9,165 bases of DNA from Calditrichaceae bacterium. GTDB taxonomy: Bacteria; Calditrichota; Calditrichia; Calditrichales; Calditrichaceae. Below the pieces are notes generated by a model. That model searched no databases. It saw nothing but the letters and a program-made list of their open reading frames with translations, and was not told the DNA's origin. Positions 1 through 5,571 of the stretch are shown here, one piece after another. Position 1 is the first letter of the stretch. Each line of letters begins with the position of its first letter. The stretch lies in the NCBI GenBank assembly GCA_030622395.1, contig JAUXGF010000072.1, positions 1 through 9,165 on the forward strand. The letters run 5' to 3'. Made by a program: the position numbers and the translations under genes.

Positions 1-93
1 ATTCTACCAGATTCAAGACAGATGAAGTCCAGTCTTTTAAAAATGGATGATTCTCAGGCTGAATTACACCGTCTTGTTCTCAAAAATTATTAG
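1..93 (+). CDS. Possible C-terminal fragment of a CDS cut by the window edge
   Basis: Frame 1 is open from the first base to a TAG at 91-93, giving about 30 residues that end in LHRLVLKNY. The other two forward frames are closed by TGA within the first 50 bases. The composition (mixed charged and hydrophobic, helix-like) is that of an ordinary protein tail, and I do not recognise a family. If real, the gene runs rightward and converges on the MFS gene, which would place the 61-bp repeat between two gene 3' ends. An open run of 30 codons in AT-rich DNA can arise by chance, so this is tentative. Confidence 0.4.
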   Translation: MLPDSRQMKSSLLKMDDSQAELHRLVLKNY

Positions 94-126
94 GGTGTCC
101 CAACGCTGAAAACAGGAAAAGCGCCC

Positions 127-194
127 AATTCCTAATTCCTGCCCTTCGGCTAAGCTCAGGGCGCCGCTTCTCGCGTAGCGACCCCTTTTGGGGC
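127..194 (-). repeat. Left copy of a 61-bp structured interspersed repeat with AATTCCT heptamers
   Basis: The core at 134-194 matches the reverse complement of 9039-9099 at 58 of 61 positions. It contains three successive dyads: GCCCT/AGGGC (141-145 with 158-162), CGCT/AGCG (165-168 with 177-180, loop 169-176) and CCCC/GGGG (182-185 with 190-193, loop TTTT). Two phased AATTCCT heptamers (127-133 and 134-140) sit at the right-hand flank as read in the MFS sense; the second is also the core edge. The strand given is the orientation relative to MFS transcription: the stop of that gene is 63 bp away, so the repeat may be in its 3' UTR. There is no T-run after the hairpins, so it is not a typical intrinsic terminator. 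It resembles REP/BIME-type intergenic repeats in size and structure, but family membership is inference. Confidence 0.85.
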
Positions 195-256
195 TGCTTC
201 CTACTTAAATTATCATCATTGCTTATAAGAGACCGGAACCGAGAGCCCCTCAACTT

Positions 257-1516
257 CTAAACGTTATCAATTGCCGATAAACGAATCAATGGGAAAAGAA
301 GGATAAAAAGAAGGCTGCTGATCATCAACCCGCCGGCAATCCCGCTTATATCAATAATCAAACCTAACAAAGGCGCATAAACAGCAATCAAAACAGTTTG
401 AAGCTGCGACTCAGCCGATAAACCTGAAGCCATAACTTTTGAAGAAATCAGCTCGCTCAAATAACTAACCATTAACGGACGGCGGATATTTTGTATTAAA
501 TAAAGACCGGCAAAACTCAATACGGCTAAAACAGGTAAATTAAACCATAAGAAAATCCCTGAAATCCCGATGCTGACAACGCCTGTTAAATAAACTAAAT
601 CGATTGCCTTAGGCAGTCTTTTAACGAGTTGTTCAATTTTCCACGCCTTACGGGAAGCGAAAGAGGTTAATAGAAAGATAAAGAAATAAATTATGCCGAT
701 TAAAACGGCAGTCCGCTTTTCAGTTTCAAAAGCAATCAAAAAGGGCAGGCTTAAAGCCGTTGTTTTTAAGATGGGCTGTAAGTAATCCTTTAGCGATTTA
801 AAAAGAGCAACATAAGCAGCCGCGCTAAAAATCGCCTTAACAGAGGCTGCATTTTTGAAAATAGCAATGAAATCTGTGAAGGTCTGCCGAAACTTTCCGG
901 TAATTGAATTTAAGCCGGTACCTTCTTTATCAACCGTCAGCCTGCCGTTTAATTCCTTAGGATATGTGCTTAAGAGAATCAGGTCGAGCAGGTAAGGTAT
1001 AAAGGATATAATAAAAAGATTCCGGTAGTCCCCGCTAATAAATACAATCACCATGGCTAATAAAGAACTAATAGCCGAGCCGAACTGCGACCACGAGCGC
1101 GTCCCGCCGTAAAAACGGGTTTTTATTGAGAGCAGATTTTGTAATTTAAGATATTCCAAAATCATGGCTTTGTGCGTCCCGGAGCGGAAAGCTTCTCCGA
1201 TTCCGAAAGCAATCATAGCAATAGAAAAATGGAAAAAGTGATGCGCTAAATAAAAAATACAAAAGGAAATTAAATAGGAAAGCATGGCAAATATCATAGC
1301 GCTTTTTCTGCCGAGGGCGTCGGCTATTAAACCGGACGGAATTTCCAGCAAATTAACGGTTATTTGCCTTATGGAATAAAGCGTTCCGATTTCCAAATAA
1401 CTCATTCCGCTGTCCCGAAGAAACAGCAGAAAAAAGATGTCAAAAAAACGCAGATTTTTTAAGAACCCATAAGCGCAGAATTTATAATATTGTAATGTTT
1501 TTGGAAAAGCGTTCAT
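257..1516 (-). CDS. MFS transporter, 12-TM, DHA-like
   Basis: This is a 419-residue integral membrane protein of the major facilitator superfamily. The length is typical for a 12-helix MFS carrier. Motif A of the loop between helices 2 and 3 is clear as GLIADALGRK at about residues 62-71, preceded by EIPS. A second family-like stretch, EAFRSGTHKA, follows at about 109-118. A charged cytoplasmic loop at roughly 190-225 separates the six-helix halves, and the C-terminal half carries APLLGLIID. The sequence suits a proton-driven exporter of small molecules, but substrate cannot be read from it. The ATG at 1516 has no convincing Shine-Dalgarno site; the next Met is residue 38, beyond helix 1, so the first ATG is preferred. 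It lies downstream of the GH97 gene on the same strand, but 410 bp of repeats separate them, so co-transcription is doubtful. Confidence 0.9.
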   Translation of the reverse strand: MNAFPKTLQYYKFCAYGFLKNLRFFDIFFLLFLRDSGMSYLEIGTLYSIRQITVNLLEIPSGLIADALGRKSAMIFAMLSYLISFCIFYLAHHFFHFSIAMIAFGIGEAFRSGTHKAMILEYLKLQNLLSIKTRFYGGTRSWSQFGSAISSLLAMVIVFISGDYRNLFIISFIPYLLDLILLSTYPKELNGRLTVDKEGTGLNSITGKFRQTFTDFIAIFKNAASVKAIFSAAAYVALFKSLKDYLQPILKTTALSLPFLIAFETEKRTAVLIGIIYFFIFLLTSFASRKAWKIEQLVKRLPKAIDLVYLTGVVSIGISGIFLWFNLPVLAVLSFAGLYLIQNIRRPLMVSYLSELISSKVMASGLSAESQLQTVLIAVYAPLLGLIIDISGIAGGLMISSLLFILLFPLIRLSAIDNV

Positions 1517-1557
1517 CGTATTCCGATTGGTGATTTCTTAAAAGATCTAAAACCATA

Positions 1558-1653
1558 AATCGTCAATCGTAAATCGTAAATCAAAAGAGAAGTACGATTA
1601 GCGATTAGTGATTGAAGATTTAAGAAGTAAAAGATTGTGAATCGTAAATCGTT
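1558..1653. repeat. Heptamer-phased AATCNNN field in both orientations
   Basis: AATC recurs every seven bases at 1558, 1565, 1572 and 1579 (units AATCGTC, AATCGTA, AATCGTA, then a partial unit). The inverse, NNNGATT, recurs at 1593, 1600, 1607 and 1614 (TACGATT, AGCGATT, AGTGATT, GAAGATT). Two more AATCGT units lie at 1640 and 1647. The two arms can pair imperfectly across 1583-1592. Two further phased GATT units occur upstream at 1522-1535. The pattern parallels the AATTNNN phasing around the 61-bp repeat. Function is unknown. Confidence 0.75.
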
Positions 1654-1657
1654 CCAA

Positions 1658-1691
1658 TGTATCAGAGACCACTCCGCTTAACTCTGATACA
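1658..1691. repeat. Perfect 10-bp inverted repeat (hairpin)
   Basis: TGTATCAGAG at 1658-1667 is exactly complementary to CTCTGATACA at 1682-1691, with a 14-nt loop. No T-run follows on either strand, so an intrinsic terminator is unlikely. It abuts the heptamer field, reproducing the layout of heptamer tract beside GC-richer palindrome seen around the 61-bp repeat. It is probably another dispersed repeat unit rather than an operator, since it lies about 140 bp upstream of the MFS start. Confidence 0.7.
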
Positions 1692-1760
1692 AGAAAATAT
1701 TAATCTGCAACAGCCAGGGGTTCGGGAAGAAATCTGTAACTTCAATAATCCCAAGGGTTG

Positions 1761-1800
1761 TAAGATTTCTCACCCGATAAATCGGGATTCGAAATGACAG
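1761..1800. repeat. Palindrome-centred segment of interspersed-repeat type
   Basis: A perfect dyad CCCGAT (1773-1778), AA, ATCGGG (1781-1786) sits between AGATTTCTCA and TTCGAAATGACAG. From memory, AGATTTCTC...GAAATGACA segments with a variable GC-rich middle recur between genes in many environmental bacterial genomes. Only one copy is in this window, so its repeat status here is inference. Confidence 0.45.
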
Positions 1801-1895
1801 TTTTGGCTAGTTTTCGTTCAGGCACTAATTAGAAATTACCCATACTATTCGACATAGACCTAATTATAAATAAGCTCTTTAAATTCAATTCGGGA

Positions 1896-1916
1896 TTAAA
1901 AATATCTTATTTTTAA
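1896..1916 (-). terminator. AT-only hairpin after the GH97 stop, weak terminator candidate
   Basis: TTAAAAATA (1896-1904) and TATTTTTAA (1908-1916) form a perfect 9-bp stem with a 3-nt loop, starting 10 bp beyond the GH97 stop codon on the coding strand. The stem has no G:C pair and is not followed by a clean T-run, so it would be a weak terminator at best. Its position is the main argument. Confidence 0.35.
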
Positions 1917-1926
1917 CTCTAAGTCA

Positions 1927-3972
1927 TTATTTTAGCGGAGTATAATCCTTAAGCGTTTTTATTTCTTTTTCAGTTGCCGGAGTTATTCTTACCGCCTGAC
2001 CGCCGCCGCGGGCAAGAGAGGCTGTTATTGTATCTGAATGACTGACTAAATATTTGTTAATTTTTATAGCCGTAGGATTGCTTTCCCAATCTGCATCGGG
2101 AGCGTCGGTATAAATATGTGCCGTATACTTCTTATCAGAGTCTAAAAACGTTAATGGTATTTCAAGGCGGCGCGCATTTTCGTCGGTTATACTGCCGATG
2201 TACCAGTTGTCTCCGTTCTTACGGGCAATGCATATAAAATCACCAATTTCTGCATTCAATACTTTGGTTTTATCCCAGTTAACAGGAACGTTTTCAATAA
2301 AAGTAAAGGCGGGCTGATTTTTATAATTTTCCGGCAGATCGGCAGCCATTTGCAAAGGACTGTAAAGAACAACATAAAGCGCTAATTGTTTTGCCAAAGT
2401 AGTGTAAACGCGGTTATACTTTTTATATCGGTTAAATGTCAGATCAAAAATGCCCGGAGTGTAATCTAACGGTCCCGCTAACATTCTGGTAAAAGGCAGA
2501 ATTGTCGTATGCTCCGGGGGATTCCCATCGCTCCATGCGTTATATTCCATTCCCCTGACCCCTTCCCTGGTCATCATATTTGGATAGGTGCGCGATATAC
2601 CGGTTGGTTTAATAGGCTCGTGTGCGTCTATCATAATATGATGTTCCGCTGCATTTTCTACAACGCTGCGATAGTGATTTACCATCCATTGCCCGTGATG
2701 ATGCTGCCCGTTTGGAAAAATTCTTCCGGCGTAACCTGTCTTTACAGCGGAAATTCCCAGTTTTTGATAAAGCGCAAATGCGCTGTCTATTTGTCTGTCA
2801 TAATCCGCGGCATCCCCGCCTGTTTCATGATGCCCGATAATAACCACCCCTTTTTCACGCCCGTAGCGGACAACTTCTTTTAAATCGAAATCAGGATATG
2901 GCGTTGTAAGATTGAAGGCTCCTTCTTTACCCCAGTTTTCCCAGCCCGTGTTCCAGCCTTCAATCAATAAAGCAGGTATGCCGTGTTTAGCGGCAAAGTC
3001 AATATGCCGCTTGGAATTCGCTGTGGTTGCGCCGTGTTTCGGTCCGATATGCCAGGTTTCCTTTCCGATATGCATTCCCCACCAGATTCCCATGTATTTC
3101 ATCGGTTTGATCCAGGAAGGGTCTTCAATAACGCAGGGATCGTTTAGATTAACAATAAGATTAGATTCGATTAATCCTCCTGCGTCTGCCGAGATTTGTA
3201 TTGTTCGCCATGGTGTGCGGTGCGGCGTTGAAGCTTTGACTTTTACATCATCTGGCCAGGGAACTAAATTGCTTTCTAATGTATTGGGCTCTCCTTTAAC
3301 GGCTGTGAGCGTCATTCCCGCATAATCAGTAAGATCGGCTTCATGTACGCTGAGATAAAGTCCGTTTTCTGTTTTCATAGTTATAGGAGTATTTACCGCC
3401 TTAGCTTTGCTGAGAGGCGTTTCTTTATACAGTTGTTCATAGCTGTCGTATTCATCGGGAATCCACCATGCGGTATGATTGCCGGTAAAACGGAACAAAG
3501 TCTCTTCGGAAATGATCTCAAAATCCTTGAGATCCGGCTGTTCCGGCAATATATAACGAAACCCGATACCGTCGTTATAAGCGCGGAACACTAAATGTAT
3601 CTGACGCCCGAGCTCTGTTTCTTCTTTTAACTTAACGAAGAGTTCATTGTAATGATTGCATATTTCATTTGTTTTTCCCCAGACCGGCTGCCATGTTTCA
3701 TTAATACTTTTAGTAGACATATCCAAAACAACAAAATCTTTATTCATCGGTTCAATCTTCTTAAAACGAAAGCCTAATGAAGAAGGCTGTATAACAACAT
3801 CACCATCATACAAAACGCTGTAATAAGGCACGCCGTCTTTAAGGATAAAATTGATATTCACTTTACCGTCGGGAGATGATACGGCGCTTTGAGCATTATT
3901 TTTCAATAAACTGCACATAATGAACGTTAATGTGAGCGACACTAAAAATAATAGCTTAAAAAAATTATACAT
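1927..3972 (-). CDS. Secreted glycoside hydrolase family 97, inverting SusB-like alpha-glucosidase type
   Basis: This 681-residue protein hydrolyses terminal alpha-glycosidic bonds, probably alpha-glucosides such as maltooligosaccharides, outside the cytoplasm. A signal peptide covers about residues 1-29 (hydrophobic 7-19, likely cut after AQS). Cys20 does not sit in a good lipobox. The order matches GH97: N-terminal beta-sandwich to about 285, catalytic barrel about 290-560, C-terminal beta domain to the end. Visible motifs are SVHEADL (Glu211, calcium-site region), EGWN (Glu338), GHHE (Glu383), DAHE (Glu452) and RGME (Glu476). Spacings of 69 and 24 between the last three equal those of Glu439, Glu508 and Glu532 in SusB, the inverting enzyme. 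The strand expected to carry the Asp nucleophile in retaining members reads VKTG, with no Asp. A strong GGAGG lies 8 nt before the ATG. No susC, susD or other sugar gene is adjacent. Confidence 0.95.
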   Translation of the reverse strand: MYNFFKLLFLVSLTLTFIMCSLLKNNAQSAVSSPDGKVNINFILKDGVPYYSVLYDGDVVIQPSSLGFRFKKIEPMNKDFVVLDMSTKSINETWQPVWGKTNEICNHYNELFVKLKEETELGRQIHLVFRAYNDGIGFRYILPEQPDLKDFEIISEETLFRFTGNHTAWWIPDEYDSYEQLYKETPLSKAKAVNTPITMKTENGLYLSVHEADLTDYAGMTLTAVKGEPNTLESNLVPWPDDVKVKASTPHRTPWRTIQISADAGGLIESNLIVNLNDPCVIEDPSWIKPMKYMGIWWGMHIGKETWHIGPKHGATTANSKRHIDFAAKHGIPALLIEGWNTGWENWGKEGAFNLTTPYPDFDLKEVVRYGREKGVVIIGHHETGGDAADYDRQIDSAFALYQKLGISAVKTGYAGRIFPNGQHHHGQWMVNHYRSVVENAAEHHIMIDAHEPIKPTGISRTYPNMMTREGVRGMEYNAWSDGNPPEHTTILPFTRMLAGPLDYTPGIFDLTFNRYKKYNRVYTTLAKQLALYVVLYSPLQMAADLPENYKNQPAFTFIENVPVNWDKTKVLNAEIGDFICIARKNGDNWYIGSITDENARRLEIPLTFLDSDKKYTAHIYTDAPDADWESNPTAIKINKYLVSHSDTITASLARGGGQAVRITPATEKEIKTLKDYTPLK

Positions 3973-4020
3973 GATAACATCCTCCGGTAAATTGTGTTGA
4001 ACTAATTTAAGATTGTTTTA

Positions 4021-4074
4021 ACAGCTTGTACCGATCTGCAATTGATTTGCAGTAATGAGTATCGGTATAACTGT
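4021..4074. promoter_or_regulatory. Nested dyad upstream of the GH97 gene, operator or leader structure
   Basis: TACCGAT (4029-4035) pairs with ATCGGTA (4061-4067). Directly inside, CTGCA (4036-4040) pairs with TGCAG (4048-4052) around a 7-nt loop, and outside, ACAG (4021-4024) pairs with CTGT (4071-4074). An 8-nt bulge (4053-4060) interrupts one side. An exact TTGACA lies on the GH97 strand at 4077-4072, touching this dyad, although the hexamer 17 bp further on (TACTGC) is a poor -10 box. It could be a repressor site over the promoter or a folded 5' leader; the sequence does not decide between them. Confidence 0.45.
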
Positions 4075-4080
4075 CAAGAC

Positions 4081-4106
4081 GAAATGGTTAAACTGCAAAC
4101 CATTTC
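4081..4106. promoter_or_regulatory. Perfect 9-bp hairpin upstream of the GH97 gene
   Basis: GAAATGGTT (4081-4089) is complementary to AACCATTTC (4098-4106) with an 8-nt loop. It lies 109 bp upstream of the GH97 start, next to the nested dyad. An imperfect palindrome of this size in the upstream region of a sugar-hydrolase gene suits a regulator-binding site, but no regulator gene is nearby to support a pairing. Confidence 0.4.
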
Positions 4107-4126
4107 TGTTCCAGTATATAATATTA

Positions 4127-4155
4127 ATGTTAATGTTATAAATTTTTAAAATCAA
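4127..4155 (-). promoter_or_regulatory. Weak candidate promoter for the GH97 gene
   Basis: On the GH97 strand, TTGATT (4155-4150) and TAACAT (4132-4127) are separated by 17 bp, each matching four of six positions of the sigma70 consensus. If used, transcription would start near 4120 and give a leader of about 150 nt containing both upstream dyads. The TTGACA at 4077-4072 is a competing -35 box with a poor -10. Confidence 0.25.
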
Positions 4156-4174
4156 GGAAGAATATGTCATAAAC

Positions 4175-4287
4175 GTAAAACCTCATTGACAGGGGAGGGG
4201 CTAGGGGTGGGTTCTTATGCGTTGTCCAAATATACACCCAACTAACTCAGTGGGTCTTAATATTTCACCCCTTCGCCGAGGTTTTAC
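4175..4287. repeat. 113-bp inverted-repeat-bounded element with G-quadruplex motif
   Basis: GTAAAACCTC (4175-4184) and GAGGTTTTAC (4278-4287) are perfect 10-bp inverted repeats enclosing 93 bp. Inside, four G-runs of 4, 4, 4 and 3 (4192-4211) with loops A, CTA and T meet the usual G-quadruplex pattern. CCCC at 4268-4271 can pair with a G-run instead, and ACCCA/TGGGT (4236-4240 with 4251-4255) forms a small internal hairpin. The size and ends are MITE-like, but I see no target-site duplication and only one copy. G-rich GGGGAGGGG...GGGGTGGG segments are also common as dispersed repeats. Confidence 0.5.
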
Positions 4288-4307
4288 TATTATTTAGTAT
4301 TCCATAC

Positions 4308-4336
4308 TTGATAGCTGATCTTTTAATTATTATATT
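4308..4336 (+). promoter_or_regulatory. Sigma70-type promoter for the TPR gene
   Basis: TTGATA (4308-4313) and TATATT (4331-4336) each match five of six consensus bases and are separated by exactly 17 bp. The expected start near 4343 would leave a leader of about 48 nt before the GTG start of the TPR gene. It lies just outside the right arm of the 113-bp element. Confidence 0.6.
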
Positions 4337-4377
4337 AATACCTATTTTTTAAATAAAAATAATTGAGAAAATATATC

Positions 4378-4384
4378 GGGAGGT
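4378..4384 (+). promoter_or_regulatory. Strong Shine-Dalgarno site fixing a GTG start
   Basis: GGGAGGT lies with its GGAGG core 7 nt before GTG at 4391. The reading frame gives a well-formed signal peptide from that GTG, so this site supports GTG as the initiator. It also suggests that this organism uses SD-led initiation. Confidence 0.75.
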
Positions 4385-4390
4385 CATTTC

Positions 4391-5263
4391 GTGAAAAAAC
4401 TTCTTATTTTTTTTGTATCTTTATTAATCAGTTTTCAAATGGTTGTCGGTCAAAATAAGGAAAGAGCCCCTGAAGCCGGGCAGCCGTATAATGAGGGCTG
4501 CGATCTGGCAAAGAAGAAAAAGTATGATGAGGCGGCCGCTAAATTTTTAAAAGCGATTGAAGTCGAAAATAGCTTTCAGGAAGCGCAATATATGCTGGGA
4601 TATTGCTATAAAAAGCTCAACAACTTTAAAAAGGCGGAAGGAGCTTTTAAGCAGGCAATTAGTATTGACAGCAAATTTGAAAAAGCATATATAGCGCTGG
4701 CGAATCTACAGTCTCAATCGGATCGTAAAAGCGAAGCCATTAATACATATAACGCTGTTTTAGCGTTTAATGAAAATTCCAGTAAAGCTAATTATGGTTT
4801 GGGTAAAATATATTATGATTCAAAGAAATATAAGAAAGCACAAAATCATTTAGAGAAGGCGATCCAACTTAAAAGTAATTATATTTTAGCATACAATGTA
4901 TTAGGGTTGACTTATAAACATTTAAGTAAGTATGAAGATGCAGCGGCGGCTTTTCAGAAAGCAATTGAGAAAGAGAAGAAAAGAATTAAAAAAGGCGGTT
5001 ATTATTACCGTTTAGGTACGGTATTGATCCCTTTGAAAAAATATAAGCAAGCGGAAGAGGCATTGTTAAACGCTGTAAAATGTACTAGAAGCAGTTCCGT
5101 TAAAGCAGCGTCTAATTTTTATCTCGGGGATGTTTATAAAAAAACCGGTCGAAAACAAAAAGCAATTCAATACTATCAAAAAGCTGCGAAAACCAGTACA
5201 TGGAAACAGGCAGCCGATTACGAAATTGATATCATAAGGAATCCGGATAAATATAGTAATTAA
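4391..5263 (+). CDS. Exported tetratricopeptide-repeat (TPR) protein
   Basis: This 290-residue protein is probably periplasmic or otherwise outside the cytoplasm and acts as a protein-binding scaffold. Residues 1-20 form a signal peptide (MKKLL, hydrophobic stretch, likely cut after VVG). Nearly all the rest is about seven TPR units of 34 residues at roughly 30-62, 63-96, 97-130, 131-164, 165-198, 204-237 and 240-273, with the usual Y/L-G-Y and A-FxxAI positions, for example YMLGYCYKKL and AFKQAI. A lysine-rich insertion (EKEKKRIKKG) separates units five and six. No catalytic domain is present. The GTG start is supported by a strong SD site. The gene has its own promoter and terminator, so it is probably monocistronic. 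The partner is unknown; TPR proteins of this kind often take part in envelope assembly or secretion, but nothing here points to one role. Confidence 0.9.
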   Translation: MKKLLIFFVSLLISFQMVVGQNKERAPEAGQPYNEGCDLAKKKKYDEAAAKFLKAIEVENSFQEAQYMLGYCYKKLNNFKKAEGAFKQAISIDSKFEKAYIALANLQSQSDRKSEAINTYNAVLAFNENSSKANYGLGKIYYDSKKYKKAQNHLEKAIQLKSNYILAYNVLGLTYKHLSKYEDAAAAFQKAIEKEKKRIKKGGYYYRLGTVLIPLKKYKQAEEALLNAVKCTRSSSVKAASNFYLGDVYKKTGRKQKAIQYYQKAAKTSTWKQAADYEIDIIRNPDKYSN

Positions 5264-5267
5264 TTAG

Positions 5268-5311
5268 AGTGGTTTACAACAACCTTCAAGGTTGCTGCCC
5301 ACTTTTATTTT
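5268..5311 (+). terminator. Intrinsic terminator after the TPR gene
   Basis: AGTGG (5268-5272) pairs with CCACT (5299-5303), and CAACAACCT (5277-5285) pairs with AGGTTGCTG (5289-5297) with one mismatch and a 3-nt loop. The stem runs straight into TTTTATTTT at 5303-5311. It begins 5 nt after the TPR stop codon. Because it lies only about 45 nt before rpsU, it could also act as an attenuator for readthrough into the ribosomal operon. Confidence 0.75.
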
Positions 5312-5332
5312 AGTATAAAACAATAAATTGTT
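5292..5332 (+). promoter_or_regulatory. Candidate promoter and small dyad in front of rpsU
   Basis: TATAAA at 5314-5319 is a five-of-six -10 box, but the best -35 (TTGCTG, 5292-5297, 16-bp spacer) matches poorly and overlaps the terminator stem. AACAAT (5319-5324) and ATTGTT (5327-5332) form a 6-bp dyad just after it. The rpsU cluster needs a promoter in this short gap or readthrough from upstream; this is the best site I see. Confidence 0.3.
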
Positions 5333-5356
5333 AAGAAAGGATAATCAAGTAATTTT

Positions 5357-5554
5357 ATGATCTCAGTAAAAATTCGCGATAATGAACCTTTTGAAAGGGC
5401 ATTTAAAAGATTTACTAAGGCTTGTGAGAAATCCGGCCTGATGGCTGAAATTAAAAGACATCAGCATTTTGAAAAACCAAGTGAGCAGAAAAAACGCAGA
5501 ATAAATCAAGCAAAAAGAAAAATGCGTAAATTAATGGCTGAACTTGACAGATAA
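5357..5554 (+). CDS. rpsU: Small ribosomal subunit protein bS21
   Basis: This 65-residue, strongly basic protein is the bS21 component of the 30S subunit, which lies near the 3' end of 16S rRNA and the anti-Shine-Dalgarno sequence. The match is clear along the length: VKIRDNEPFERAFKRF at the N-terminus, ACEKSGLMAEIKRHQHFEKPS in the middle, and a Lys/Arg-rich tail. Length is normal for the family. The start has only a weak purine stretch (AAGAAAGGA, about 5333-5341) set about 15 nt from the ATG, farther than usual, and a TAA at 5342-5344 in the same frame excludes an earlier start. It heads the cluster with the yqeY-like gene 17 nt downstream, and its expression probably sets the level for the genes behind it. 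Confidence 0.95.
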   Translation: MISVKIRDNEPFERAFKRFTKACEKSGLMAEIKRHQHFEKPSEQKKRRINQAKRKMRKLMAELDR

Positions 5555-5571
5555 TTTTTAGGATAAAGATA

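Larger units (their letters stand above)
1517..1926. other. 410-bp intergenic region made largely of repeats
   Basis: No credible gene lies here. From left to right it holds phased GATT heptamers directly upstream of the MFS start (1522-1535), a field of AATC/GATT heptamers in both orientations (1558-1653), a perfect 10-bp hairpin (1658-1691), a palindrome-centred segment of interspersed-repeat type (1761-1800), and an AT-only dyad next to the GH97 stop (1896-1916). About 1801-1895 is plain AT-rich DNA in which I see nothing. An MFS promoter should be in this stretch, but I could not place one convincingly. Confidence 0.7.
3973..4390. other. 418-bp divergent intergenic region between GH97 and TPR genes
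   Basis: This stretch must hold both divergent promoters. On the GH97 side are the GGAGG ribosome site (complement of 3981-3985), a nested dyad (4021-4074) and a 9-bp hairpin (4081-4106). The middle is a 113-bp element bounded by 10-bp inverted repeats (4175-4287). On the TPR side are a sigma70-like promoter (4308-4336) and a strong Shine-Dalgarno site (4378-4384). No open frame worth calling lies in it. Confidence 0.7.

Noticed and set aside
1558..1653. Short regular repeats considered as a CRISPR array
   Set aside because: Units are only 7 bp with no 25-40 bp repeats or unique spacers, and orientation switches within the tract. No cas gene is present.
1658..1691. 10-bp hairpin considered as an intrinsic terminator for the GH97 transcript
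   Set aside because: It is more than 230 bp beyond the GH97 stop and lacks a T-run on that strand.
2509..3594. Three forward open frames (about 83-137 codons) opposite the GH97 gene
   Set aside because: They lie wholly antisense to a strongly supported GH97 gene with intact catalytic motifs, show no recognisable domain, and are explained by codon bias of the real gene.
1946..3972. GH97 protein considered as a lipoprotein through Cys20
   Set aside because: The residues before Cys20 (FIM) do not fit a lipobox, while a signal peptidase I site after AQS (residues 27-29) is plausible.
4186..4214. TTGACA at 4186-4191 considered as the -35 box of the TPR promoter
   Set aside because: The position 17 bp downstream is G-rich with no -10 box; the TTGATA/TATATT pair at 4308-4336 is far better.
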